Part shown: positions 49,101 to 60,460 of the stretch, piece after piece | Numbering within the stretch: the stretch's first letter is position 1 | Layout: each line of letters starts with the position of its first letter | The notes under the pieces: model-generated | The model's database searches: none | What the model was told of the DNA's origin: nothing | Seen by the model: only the letters and a program-made list of their open reading frames with translations | Program-made: the position numbers and the translations under genes | Source of the DNA: Fasciolopsis buskii | Lineage: Eukaryota; Platyhelminthes; Trematoda; Plagiorchiida; Fasciolidae | Reading direction: 5' to 3' | Assembly (NCBI GenBank): GCA_008360955.1 | Contig: LUCM01000151.1 | Location: forward strand, 226,478 to 290,477 | Length of the DNA stretch: 64,000 bases

Positions 49101-52100
49101 ATAATGAAACTATCGAGGTGAAAGTGGGGACCATGAACGGCAACGTCATGATTCACTGTGAACGAGTCGAACTTCTACTAGACCTCGAATGTTCTTGTTT
49201 CACCGTCCGATTACATCATATCCATCATATTTTTGAATACATCGAGACAGGAGTTTTCGCGGGCCAAAAATAACGAAAAGGATTGGAGTGTAGAACGTAT
49301 ATCTAACTTCATAGTTATAACGCCGCATATTTGCTTAATTCCACGCGGATGCGCTGTTGCATATATAGTCGTATTAACAGAAAACGAAATGAGAAACAAC
49401 CCAAGTCTGACGAATCCGATTTTAACCTCGGAAATCGGTTTGCATCTCGCAATGGTTGTACATCAAAAAGTGCAAAGAATCGATTGATGAAGAAGACTAA
49501 TTCATTTTATTCGCACTGCGCTCAGTAAACCCTAACGAAAACCAAACAGCCATCAATTCGACGGTTGAACGGGGTTGGTCTGGGATTGCTCTTCGATGTC
49601 GTCTTTTCTTTCCCAAATGAGAGTGCTAGATTGTTCATGGCCTTTATTTCGTGCACTTAATCGATAACGATTGAACGGAAATGACAGTGGTTGCTGTTAT
49701 AATTGTGACGAAACCCACGAAGCAATGATGGTCAGATGAGACCAAATTCTGCTTTGACATCTGAGGAAGAGTATTTCGACATCCCCTTAGTCAAGACAGA
49801 ATCTTCTGTTATAGTTTCGAATGTCATTCATTATTTATTACATTCAAATTGGAACCTCAAAGTGTTTTGAAAGTTCTCATTTTAAAAGACGGTATCTCCA
49901 GTTCCTTTATTCTATTCGAACAAAAGATGTACAGAGCAGTGGTACTTATTTGTTCCCTTTTTGCTGTGTTCAAATTTTATTGTATATGAATAACCATAAT
50001 GTAGGGCTTGTCTATCTTGATTCATGCGTTAATGTCCACGAATGTCCACCACTCTGTAAACTGTCCGCGGTGCCGCATGGTCACTAGTTAACAAAGAAGT
50101 TAGCAATTGAACAAGCGGTTACCCCTTTTCTGTTTTCTTGTTAAATTCATGCATCGACGTAATAAATAATTTGTTACGATTATTTATTTTCGAACTAAAA
50201 ATATGGAGTGAAGTGAGGGAATGATAGAGATTTCAGGGTTGAAGAAAAACGTTATAAATCATTCGCCGTTATCGGTGAAGCAAGTGATACTTTGGTTGGA
50301 ATTACCCTGATGGGAAGACAGTATGAGTTTGAATTGTCTGAACCATATTTCTAAATCATGTGTTGGTCTAAACTGAAAACATGGATAATGTAAAAGGTAC
50401 CCAAGGAAACCATATCGTTTCTTATATCATTTCGGAATTGTATCAGAATTATTTGAACAAAGATAACCATGCATCTTTACTCAACAAAATGTCACGAGCG
50501 TAGGTTTACTCACAAACTGCAAGCTAATGCACCAGTGATCAATGCAACGTATAGCACCTGAATGCAGCGAGCGAGATCAATTTTCACTTCTGAGCAGTGG
50601 AGATTTTAGCAGGCCACTCAGTCAACCAGCCCTAATAATGTTCACCTAATTCCGAGAAATTTAGAAAAACTTCGAAATATTGGTGGAAATGCTGCAGTCT
50701 TGTGGTAAGTTCGAATACTCAGACGAGATCTAAATAATCAGGGCTTGGAATTTTCAGTGAGCTTTCTTGGAATTACAAGGATAGCATCGTTATGACAGCC
50801 TGAATATTTCATTCAGAGATGGGTGCTCCGTCTTCGTAGGATTGAATATGAAACGAGCCTTTGCACTCCACGTCTTTGCAAATGCTCACAAGTAGCTGTG
50901 AATTTTAAGAAGCCCGTTCTGAGCAGATGAGTACCATTGTTTTCTATCTGTGGGACTATTTCCATCAAAGTACATGGACGAACGGAAAATAATAGCGATT
51001 GACATTTGGTTTACCGATTTTTGATAGGCTTTCGAAGACAGATGTTTAAACCTCAACTGCTAACCAACTCCTGGCTACGCGCGGAATATGGGATACAACA
51101 CATTTCAGAGAATGATGCTGTCATTGCGCAACATAATTTCGCTTAGTTTCGGTCGTCACTCGTTATCATCCTGTGGACAGTTTTGTGAGAGCAAATCCAT
51201 TGGGATCAGTTGGCCGATTGTGCCTTTGGGACGTAGGACGAATAACATTAGGAGCAGTGATACTTTCGCATCGTACTTTAGCTTTTACTCACAGATTCGT
51301 GGTGGAGCCATGATCAGCTATTCCTCTGCTTTGGTTTCTGTAATCGGACACTAAAAACTCAGATGAAAGTTGCGGCGGTGCTAGACTATTTTGTCGTTAA
51401 GAAACCGTTCATTCGTTCAACCCTTACGGTGTTCCTATTTCTATTCACCTTCCTCTTCGTAGAAGTTGATGATATGTCCATTCAGTAGTAGTTGGACGGA
51501 GAAGTGAAGATCTCCGAAAACGCCGGAGACAGCAACTGCATAATTGCAACCTTAGAAACCAAATTTCATACTATTTTTGAAATCTACTTTGACTGGAACA
51601 ATGCTGCCTTCACCTAACAGTCGTTAATCCTGATTAAATGAACTCATCACGGAAAACCCTTAACAGCATTCGCTTTTAAGATAAGTACAGTTCTTAGCAT
51701 GTTGCTTGAAGACAACGATAGTACGGGTTGTCTCAGGAACCGGTAGTGGCCAGTAATCATGGCCCCAACATGAAAAATTATGTTCAAGATTTTAACAATC
51801 GGACTGAATCGCCTTCCACTCATCATACCACAATATCATCGAACCTCCTCACTCTGAATATGGTCTTGATATTTCAATACACCCGGAAATTCTCACATAG
51901 CTGTCTTAACATTCTCTGTTTCGCTGTTTCGTTTCTTCCTTGAATGGAATTCCTTGTTCGAAAACAAATTCTGACGAAATGCTGAAATCCTTCGAATGAG
52001 ACTCCCCACCCAGTTGTGTACGAATTTGTTTGCTAAAATGGTACGGAGCAAATGGATTAAGAACCTTCGGAAAGTTCAGAAGTGATCGTATAAAGCACAG

Positions 52101-55100
52101 GTCTGGCTGGTCTTATGCATCTCTTTCCCTGATAATCGGCAACAACATACGTCCCCTCTTGGGTAACTTTTCGTTGCTGGCTGACCTCGCCAGGACATGC
52201 GACTGTCCTTAGTTGGGGAAGATGTTATTGCAAGAAAGCTGGCTTCACGAGGACATAGATGATGAGTTAGTTAATCTCAGCGATTTCACCGGTCATCTTG
52301 CTGATTGCTCTGTTTCTCATAGGGGGCCACGTGACGATGTCATTGTGTGCCAAACGCTACCGGTGGCTACACGTCATTTTCGAGTGTTCAGATTTTCACA
52401 TAAGCTCATGTATTGGTGACTATGGACTAAACATTTGAGTAGCTTTCAGTGAATTTTGTTTTCCACGGTATAAGTTTCACCTGAAGGCTTCCACGATAGC
52501 CATAAACATTTTCTTAATGCAATTCTGGCAATCTCAGCAAACTAGGCACTCATCTCCTTGTGCAAAATTGCCGGAGGTTTTATTCGCTTCAAGTCAGATC
52601 CTTCATTCTTTTTGGGAAAGGAAATACTGTGAACACTAGGATTAGCAATTTTTTCTGATGTTTCCTTCGTAAACAGTCAAATTAGTCTTCTGTTTCAGTT
52701 GGATCCCCTATCGGTACATCCGATCGTGCAATACTCAGGCTTCTTCCGAAGATTTATAGCCATATTAAACACTGGCACTTCACTCACTGCTGCAATTACA
52801 AAATTCACAGGACAGAATTGTTCACAAGGTATCATAATATGGAACTAGATGGGGAGAAAGTCATACAACATTTGCCGACTTGTCTGTGTCTTAAGATCAA
52901 CGTACAAGTTACCTTATCTATGGCTTTAGCCTCTATATTCGTCCCAATCACTTCCCATTCCCTGGACACAAGCGAGGGAGAAAAAAATGCATGTGTCAAA
53001 CAACTAACGAAGTTAATTATTATAATGGATCTGTCCATATTGAATAACATGTAAATACACAATCTACTGCACCACAAATTCCTAGACCAACATGAAGATT
53101 ACTCTTAGGCTGATTCATATACCCGCAGATGTGGTATTGCGGATGCTGAACTCACAATACACCATTCAGCAAGATAGTCCAGCTCACCAACTTTCGTTTC
53201 ATCAAAGTTTTCTTCTTAAAAGCACTTTCATTTTCTTTTTATATCCTGGAAGTTTATAAAGAAATTTCTTTTCAACTCAAGGAACTCCTGTGGACCGAGC
53301 GACTTTAGTTGGATAGTCTTCAAGAAGAGGACAACCACTCTATCCCGTATCTTTCTGAATTTTTTAGCAAATGCTTCCATGGCAACACGAGTGCAACCAG
53401 TGGAGAACTTCTGACATAACCACGTCCCTAAGAAGAGCTTCTACAAATTACACCGCATTGCCTTTAAAAGTCTTGGAAAGGGTAGTTCTCCCAAGCCTAA
53501 CATTGTTCTTGGACGTTTTTTGTCCACGCCAATATCTTATAGATCCTCCAGGTTGATCCTAACACTTAATTTCTTTGGCGTTGGATGACAAGAGCAAAAA
53601 AGTGTGGGTTTAATTTCTGCACTGCAGTAACACTTTTAACTGCGACGGTAAAATGTTTCCCTCACAATTCTTAGGTTTAGGTATAGAATCTTCCTTTATT
53701 TCTCTTCTCACTGATTAGTTTCATAACCGACGACAATTTGCCCGTTAAAATGGCACCACCCCTTCCCTTTTCACCAAAGATTTACGGTTTCCCAATTTGC
53801 TAGATTGTGTCCATGTATTTACTGTTTTTTTATCGCCCATCCCAACCGATACCCGCAAGCTCTGTATCAAGTTTCCGGACAACAATTCTTTGTCTGTCGC
53901 ATTTGCTTCATTTTCATATTATCAAAATGGGACCATAGAACTTTCAAAATGGTTCTACTAACATAATTCATCTATCAATCGCCAAAAATTTGTACACATT
54001 ATATATTCCCATATGAAATGTCCAAAACAATCCATTTTCCTTGACTTTTATATTCCAGGATCTAGTGGGAGGGAATAACTGACTCGCCATTATTCAGCAA
54101 AATAACTTTGCATAGCACTGACCAGAAACTGTAAGTGGTCATCTCATGTGGAACACTTATTAAAAATACATCTCCCTCTCTTTAAATTTCATGTCTTAAA
54201 TTTTATCTCGCACCCACACGCCTGATCAAACCTTTTGTTTATTCCTGTTTGCTGCCTAATTGGCTTTACACATATCCAATCCTTTCTCTTGTTCTTTTAT
54301 CAAAGAGTATCAGAGTATTTTCTGGATCCTTGAAATTCTTAAAGCGATTTATCTAGACATCTGTCCGCCAAATTTATTATCACTCAACATGTCAAAGTTT
54401 GTCAGAAACGCTCACTGATTTTTTTCTTCCAGCACACAACAACAAACAGAGCGCATCCCTCTCCTGTCAATCGGCCCTCGCGCACGTACCCAAGCCTAAA
54501 AGTTCTCTGTTGTTCCGTACCTGGCAGGATTCCTGAAAAACTCTGAAACTACAACATTTCCACTGGAGTAAAAATGTGCACGTATCCCATGCTTTTAAGA
54601 ATTCGCTATTTTTGTTCATGCTAAAATTCTATTTCTGCTAGGTGATAGGCGAATATCAGCCCTTTGGGGCGTATGAAGCATTTGCTACATTACACTTGTT
54701 ACTAGAAGTTTTCGTTACTCAATGTTGCGCCCCTAAACCACACTGTTTTTCGTAATTCCTAGTCCCTTAGATGTCGTTATGGGAAGAAAAGCGAAGTTTG
54801 ATTCATAATAATCGTGTATTTTCATACTACGTCAAATTCATCCTCACAGGCGCATTGCATGCTACTTGCGCTTACTTGCTTCGATTAAGACCACGCGCGC
54901 CGCAGAGGAGTTAAGGCTGCGGAACTGAATTACCAAGCTGAAGAGAAAATTAAGCACGTAAATAACGATCTACGACCTTGTTTATCCTATTCTGGATTAA
55001 AATACATTTTGCCCTTCAAAGCACTCTCGAAGAAACATACTGTGTAAGACACTGAGCGTAAATCCCAAACAAGAAAGATTATGAATTAAATGCGCCCAAA

Positions 55101-55169
55101 CTGCACTGTCATAAGGAAGTCAATCGAACTATTTCGTCCGTTTAGCTCAGCCTTCCACCGCATGTTGAA
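46175..55169. other. No gene recognised
   Basis: About 9 kb. A 153-codon + frame at 47558-48019 has hydrophobic segments but no domain I know. From about 52.2 to 55.2 kb the + strand becomes visibly richer in C than G and pyrimidine-rich, unlike the flanks. An acceptor-like TTTTTTTCTTCCAG at 54432 precedes a short open frame ending at 54536, but no matching partner exon is found. Confidence 0.45.
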
Positions 55170-55232
55170 AAGGTTTCACATACAAATCTCCACACTCACC
55201 CTTGACCAGGGTTGAATGCTCTAACCGCACAT
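55170..55232 (-). repeat. tRNA-like (SINE-type) fragment
   Basis: On the - strand this reads GTGCGGTTAGAGCATTCAAC and then CCTGGTCAAGGGTG. This resembles the D-arm/A-box and anticodon arm of a tRNA-derived SINE head (compare GTGGTTAGAGCNTTCGACC). The expected B box is degenerate (GGAGATTTGTATG), and no complete cloverleaf can be drawn, so it is not a functional tRNA gene. Confidence 0.35.
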
Positions 55233-55246
55233 CTTTCAATACACAG

Positions 55247-56146
55247 GTCTTGCTGTGATTCATGCGAGAGACGTCATTCGAGCAAGTTCCGCTCGAGCAG
55301 GCAGCAACACAGAGATGCAAAATCTTAACTTTTTATTAATTTTATTCAACAAAATCTTTTGGACCATAAAGTGCACTTTTCGGAGTTATCAGGTGAGAAA
55401 ACAGGTCAGAAGTTTAATTAAAATTCCGTTTTGGTCACCATGTTTATAACCACAGTGGATCACGAGCTCGCAACGAAGAACAAATGGAGACTAATTCACA
55501 ACGCTTTGGAGTGTATATTGGTAGGAATCTAACATCAGATGTAATGACAATCAGTGGCCCGCCTCTATCGTTCAGCAATATTTTGGTCACTACAATGCGA
55601 TACCCGGGAGTCCAAGGTGAAATTGTTTTAACTTTATACTCAGAGATGCTCAATAATTTTGAGTTCAGTATTCAAGACATGAAAAATATTTTGGATATAA
55701 ATAAGATTCTTACCGGGGTAGGATACTATGTTTAGCACAGCTCCCATCCAAGCGTACATTTATCCGGAAAAACCGGAGTAAATGAAGACCAATTTGGCTA
55801 GGAAAACATATCTATTAAATTTTGGTATAGCGAAACTCGGAGCTTCGTTCGGAGACACTACCGCATTTTACATTGGCTAATGTCTCATAATGAATGGACT
55901 ATCTTCGCTACCTCAAGGATATAATTCCCATATCCGAGGTACATTTATTTTTATCTGTTAAAATATTCTTTTGAATTTTGCTCCTGTGAGAAAAAAAAAC
56001 GACTTGGACGGGAATAGGAAAGCGAGACAAATTTGTCGGATGAATTCCATTTAAAAATGTTCATTTTGTAATTATTTTGCAGGTCAACACAACTTCGATT
56101 CATCGATAAAATTAGATTGAAGCGCTCAGCATTTTACACTAAGACA
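55247..56146 (+). other. Three exon-like segments of uncertain status
   Basis: Three + segments have near-consensus splice borders and one open frame each. They are 55247-55392 (donor CAG|GTGAGA), 55456-55616 (acceptor ACCACAG, donor CAAG|GTGAAA; reads RFGVYIGRNLTSDVMTISG inside) and 56083-56146 (acceptor TTTTGCAG, donor ACA|GTGAGT). The reading phases do not link: the first ends in phase 0, whereas the second needs two bases carried over, and joining the second to the third gives an early stop. They are reported because the borders are good, but a real gene is not shown. No domain is recognised. Confidence 0.15.
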
Positions 56147-56299
56147 GTGAGTCATTATAATCTCTGCTCTGTTAATTCGAATGATTCTGGCATGGTTTAT
56201 CCGTTTAATATGATAAAAGCGGTGGCCTTGTTTAACTTGAAATGCTCGAATAGTTTGAGAACAAAATTTTAAATCGACTGATGCTTTGAAATCAGTTTC

Positions 56300-56760
56300 T
56301 AATTCTCTACATTGTGGTACCAAAATATTTTATTGTTTCTCACCCACTGCTTCATTTTCACGATAATCGCGTAGGCGGTTAACGCGGTAAGCTCATATAA
56401 CCTTGACGCCCGATCAACTACATTGTAAATCAAGATCTTTCCCAAACGGGAAATTCTCTGTTTGTTATCGACCATGGTTATTAGACCCCAGTTGACATAA
56501 AACATCCGCATTACAAAATGATCATTGTCGGCCCATATATGTCTGCTCAACAGAGTAGAATACTCGATAAAATGAGTATTTTGGTGAACAATTGAGTTCG
56601 TCATGATTCGGCAATTTCGACAAGGATAAATTTGAAGACTTCCGGAAGTGTTTATAACATTTTCATGCTTCAGTGTGATTCGATTTTCATGTTCAGACGC
56701 ATTTTCTTAGACAATCAAGGTCATCTTATTGTGGCTTGCAGGCAGATAAAGGAAAACTTT
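56300..56760 (-). repeat. Dispersed repeat copy A, with a - strand open frame
   Basis: Alignable by eye with 59530-59985 in the same orientation. The best block is GCGTAGGCGGTTAACGC (56369) against GCGTAAGCAGTTAACGC (59597), with further matches for ~300 bases downstream (CCCCAGTTGAC against ACCACAGTTAAAG). A 101-codon - strand frame (56604-56299) spans copy A and contains ILIYNVVDRASRL and LTAYAIIVKMKQWVRN. Copy B in the same strand shows ILIYNKIDLVSKS and LTAYAV. This points to an ancestral protein-coding segment on the - strand, probably from a transposable element or a duplicated gene; the family is unknown. Confidence 0.5.
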
Positions 56761-59529
56761 ATGTAAGTTCACGGTATTCGGTGATGCTTCTTTTCATCTA
56801 GTGAGCACCGAAGCCTTAAGGAGATTACTCGTGAATTTTTATGAATTCACCACAAGCGACGTTAAATGTACGTGTGCATACTAATGTAAATTGCACCTAG
56901 CATATGAGTTCGATACCATTGTCAGTAATTAGTAAAGGGGTGCGAAATAATTTTTCATTTCGATCATGTTGTTCTACGCTGATCCCTAGATTTTCTGACT
57001 CATTTGCTGCAGATTTGTCGTGAATCGGTCGGTTACCAGGTCAACTGGTACGGCCAGTAGACAGCATGCTGGTAGTAAAAAGCCCGCAGTAAGTCAGGTA
57101 TGCTGGCGTTCATCGATTTGTCTGTGCCAAACTTTCTCTAGAGCTTGACTAATTGATATTAAATGTTACTCTGACCCAGGAGGTCAGGCTTCCATGATCG
57201 TCCCTTAGAAATGTTTTGTGGTTATTTGCTAGTTGGGATTAGCAGATCGATGCTACCACCTTTCTACGCGACTCTTAAATCGGTTACTCCGGGAAAGCAT
57301 TTGGGTATTGAACGTTAAGGTCAAAAACGTTTAGACACGAGGAATTTGGGCTGTGTAAGGGATTTTGAAAAAACGGATGTTCGTTCCGAGGATAGACATG
57401 TTGATTCATGTTTGATAATTTTTTGCAAATGTAATAAAGAACGCAGGTGATACATGGTTCTTGATTTGAAAACAATTGAAAGAGACCCCGAAGTTCGTGG
57501 ACTATCTTCACCTGCATCTGGTAATTTTCTTGCCCAAATTGCTGTTTACTAAATTATTCAAAGGTGTGAGAATAGAGTAAACCTAGTGAAGTACATGACA
57601 CGGATATGCATGCAAGTGATCAGCAAGGGAGCTGTTCTTTTCTTGAGGAAAATACTTCGTTGGTGGCGACAGTTAGCTCAGTTTATCAACGAGAAGTAAG
57701 CAGATTGTGATAAGCTAAACCAACACATAAAATGAGATACTGGATATAGAAGGTTTGGCCCAGTTTGGAAACTTCCAATTTACGAACACAGCCACACCAT
57801 CGCATAGGGCTTGGTGTTCCTGATACACGAAAGTTGGTTTTGCTTGACCCTAATATTTAAACAGCTTAGTCTGCATTGCGTGCATCGTAGAAGGTAATTC
57901 GCTGTCAAACGGCTCGTTGCAACTCATGGACTGTTAAATATTTGTGTAGTTCTATGTCACCCCAAATTGCACGTTTGGAGTTGCCGGTTACCCGTGATGT
58001 GGACTCCGGAGGCTATGGGACATGCATGACGGAAGTAAAATAAAATACGCATGCAGAATCAAACCATGAAATGGTCAGCTGTCAGTTTAGGGCAACACAT
58101 TGCGAAAGACTTCGACATTACATAGAAGTTAACAAAATTTAACAAGACAATGGGGAGTACAGCCGACAACGTTCTCATTAAACCCATTCCAAGTTTAGTT
58201 TCGCAGGAATTTTGAAGTCCGTGACTACAGCCATCCTGAACGGAAATCCTAGAGTAAATATCCTGTAACACTTATTTTGAAGTGGTTTTGTTGAGAGGGG
58301 TAGATTTGAGGGTGAAATTATTGACCGGTTTTGTCAACTGAATCTTGGATGTTCAAAACATGTTTCTTGTAACGATGGCATTATTTGCTGAGTTCAAAAG
58401 AATAAAGGCACGAGTCGGCAAACATCTCGTGTCAGGTAATTGGATGCTGCTTTGTCGATTAGCAAATCAATTAGGAGACTCCCAAAGATGACGAAATCCT
58501 AAAATTCTGACTTTCAGTTTTGTGTTTTCCAAGAGTTTTGGTAGTTGGGCGGTATCAAAATAAAAAACAAACGATTAAATTTGCATTTATTTTATCTGAC
58601 TAGTAAGGGGGAATCTTTCTATTAACAAGCAGTTAGCCTTGATATTATCAAGCCAGCAAACAGGCTAGAAATTTGGTTGATATCCCTTTTTAGCCAGTGA
58701 TGCTTACCCCAACCATGAGGTATAATGTGCCTGCTGGGACGAACAAATGAGATTAATTAACAACACTGCAGGCTATATTGCTAGCGTTCCAGCATCAGTA
58801 GTAAATGACAAGCGTTGGCCAACCACTATCTTTCAGCACTTTTGGCCATTTCCATACTGAAATGCTTTTGCCTTATCCTCTTAGAAATTTCAGAATTTCC
58901 GAGTTAGTATCCACTGGTTAGGTAGCCCTTATTACTACAGGATACAAGACTCAGGTCTTGCCTTTTGTATGAGGCAAGCCCTAGACTCAAGTGTGTTTTT
59001 ACCCTACTTGAGCCAAACGGAATGAAAACTGCACTTATGACAACATGTTTACTGGATTCTGATTAAGTGAAATATGTCGTTTTTTTCCCAGTGATATTAA
59101 GATTTCTTTAGATTGCCTAGTGTCCCAGTATCAAAGGAATACCTTGGATACTTCAGTGATGAAACCTCCACTATCTGTGGTGCAATCAATTTAGATTCGA
59201 TTGTATGAACTGTCATCATCGAAATTAACATGTGGCCAGGTTAGGGCGTGGACTATTTTACACTAATGCGCAGGGTAATTATATTCATTGCTTCATTACC
59301 CGAATAATCCATACTGTAGAAACTTGGAGTGTTTAATTATAATGTAACACCATCAAGACCATGGTGCATGGAATATCAGTACTAATCTGCTAATGGACTA
59401 AAGAAAAGGACGTTTGTCGAAAATTTTTTATATTTATACCTCTGTGATCATTTTTGGATATTACTGATTTCCTCTGCGAATGTGATGCTCTTTGTACAGT
59501 GTAGTCACTTAGTACGATGTGAATGATGG
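56761..59529. other. No gene recognised
   Basis: No domain or splice framing is seen. Short - frames (57284-57517, 58059-58271) look like chance. A short hairpin lies near 58954-58978, with GGTCTTGCCT pairing to AGGCAAGCCC across an 8-base loop. Confidence 0.5.
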
Positions 59530-59985
59530 CTTAGTTTGGTTCAAAAACCTGGAAATGTAAATTGGCCGCTTTTTTAATATTTATCTTTTCCTCACAGCGT
59601 AAGCAGTTAACGCATTGCACCTTAATGACTTTGACACAAGGTCAATTTTGTTATAAATGAGTATTCTTCCCAGAAGCAAATTTTCTCATTAGGCATTAGT
59701 TGACCACAGTTAAAGTTAATTATTCCGGTTATTAAATGATTAAACTCAGCCCGTATACACAGGCGCAATCGTGAGTAAAATTTTTGATGGAATAATTTCT
59801 ACCGTTGGACAAGCGGGCTTGTCATCATTTTAGAATGCGGACTGGGACAAATCCTAAGACCCTTACAAACGTTTACTATGAGCTTTACAAACCAATAGGG
59901 TTTCGTTTTTCAAGTCCAAACGAATTTATCTATAAAACCAACGTCACACATTTACTACTGGGCTTATCGTAGTCTGTATTAGGGA
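59530..59985 (-). repeat. Dispersed repeat copy B (more decayed)
   Basis: Partner of copy A at 56300-56760. On the - strand the shared peptide is broken by stops and frame shifts, but the ILIYN and LTAYA segments are kept in the same order and spacing as in copy A. Nucleotide divergence between the copies is high (roughly a third of positions by eye), so the duplication is old or the two are independent insertions of one family. Confidence 0.5.
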
Positions 59986-60379
59986 CAACTTGGAAATAAA
60001 TTTGTGATATATTTCGATGATTCTTCCTACCTTGTAAGTACTCAAAACTTAGAAGCATTTACAGGAACAACTTTTGAGTGCATCATAGAAATCTGTGACG
60101 ATATATGAAAAAGAAAAAGAAACGATTCTCCGACAAATGGCCCCAGTGAAGCTTCACTTCAGTGTATACACGGTTAATTCTATGTCCGGAATCAAGTTAG
60201 GTTGAGTTAGAAACCAAAGTTTATGCGATGGTCTGCCAGCAAGCCAATACCAATCTATCTGTTCGGTAATGCAATCTGACCTTATTTGGGATACTCGTGA
60301 GTGATTGCCGATGTCTGTCCACTGAGGCCTATCGAATATAAAAAACCTTCAGCCCCATACTGAAAGCTCGCGCACTTAC
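59986..60379. other. No feature recognised
   Basis: Nothing with coding, RNA or repeat signature was seen. Confidence 0.5.
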
Positions 60380-60460
60380 TCGCCAAGCACAGAGACCACA
60401 TGACAGTTAAGTCCAAACGGTGCTCACACCCGAGTTCAAGTCTCATCGAAGCAGAACAGT
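60380..60460 (+). repeat. tRNA-like B-box fragment (possible SINE)
   Basis: Contains CACACCCGAGTTCAAGTCTC followed by ATCG, close to a polymerase III B box and T-arm (GGTTCGARTCY). The upstream AGTTAAGTCCAAACGGTGCT could be a degenerate variable/D region. No intact cloverleaf. A relic of a tRNA-derived repeat is the likeliest reading. Confidence 0.3.

Noticed and set aside
52695..52790. Possible Ty3/gypsy RT piece reading QYSGFFRRFIAI, similar to the family's NFYRRFIP motif
   Set aside because: Only about five residues agree, and no RT, RNase H or integrase motif is found on either side.
54433..54536. Exon-like frame after a strong polypyrimidine acceptor
   Set aside because: Short, stops after 33 codons, with no upstream exon to join. 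Long T-runs followed by CAG are frequent in this pyrimidine-rich stretch.
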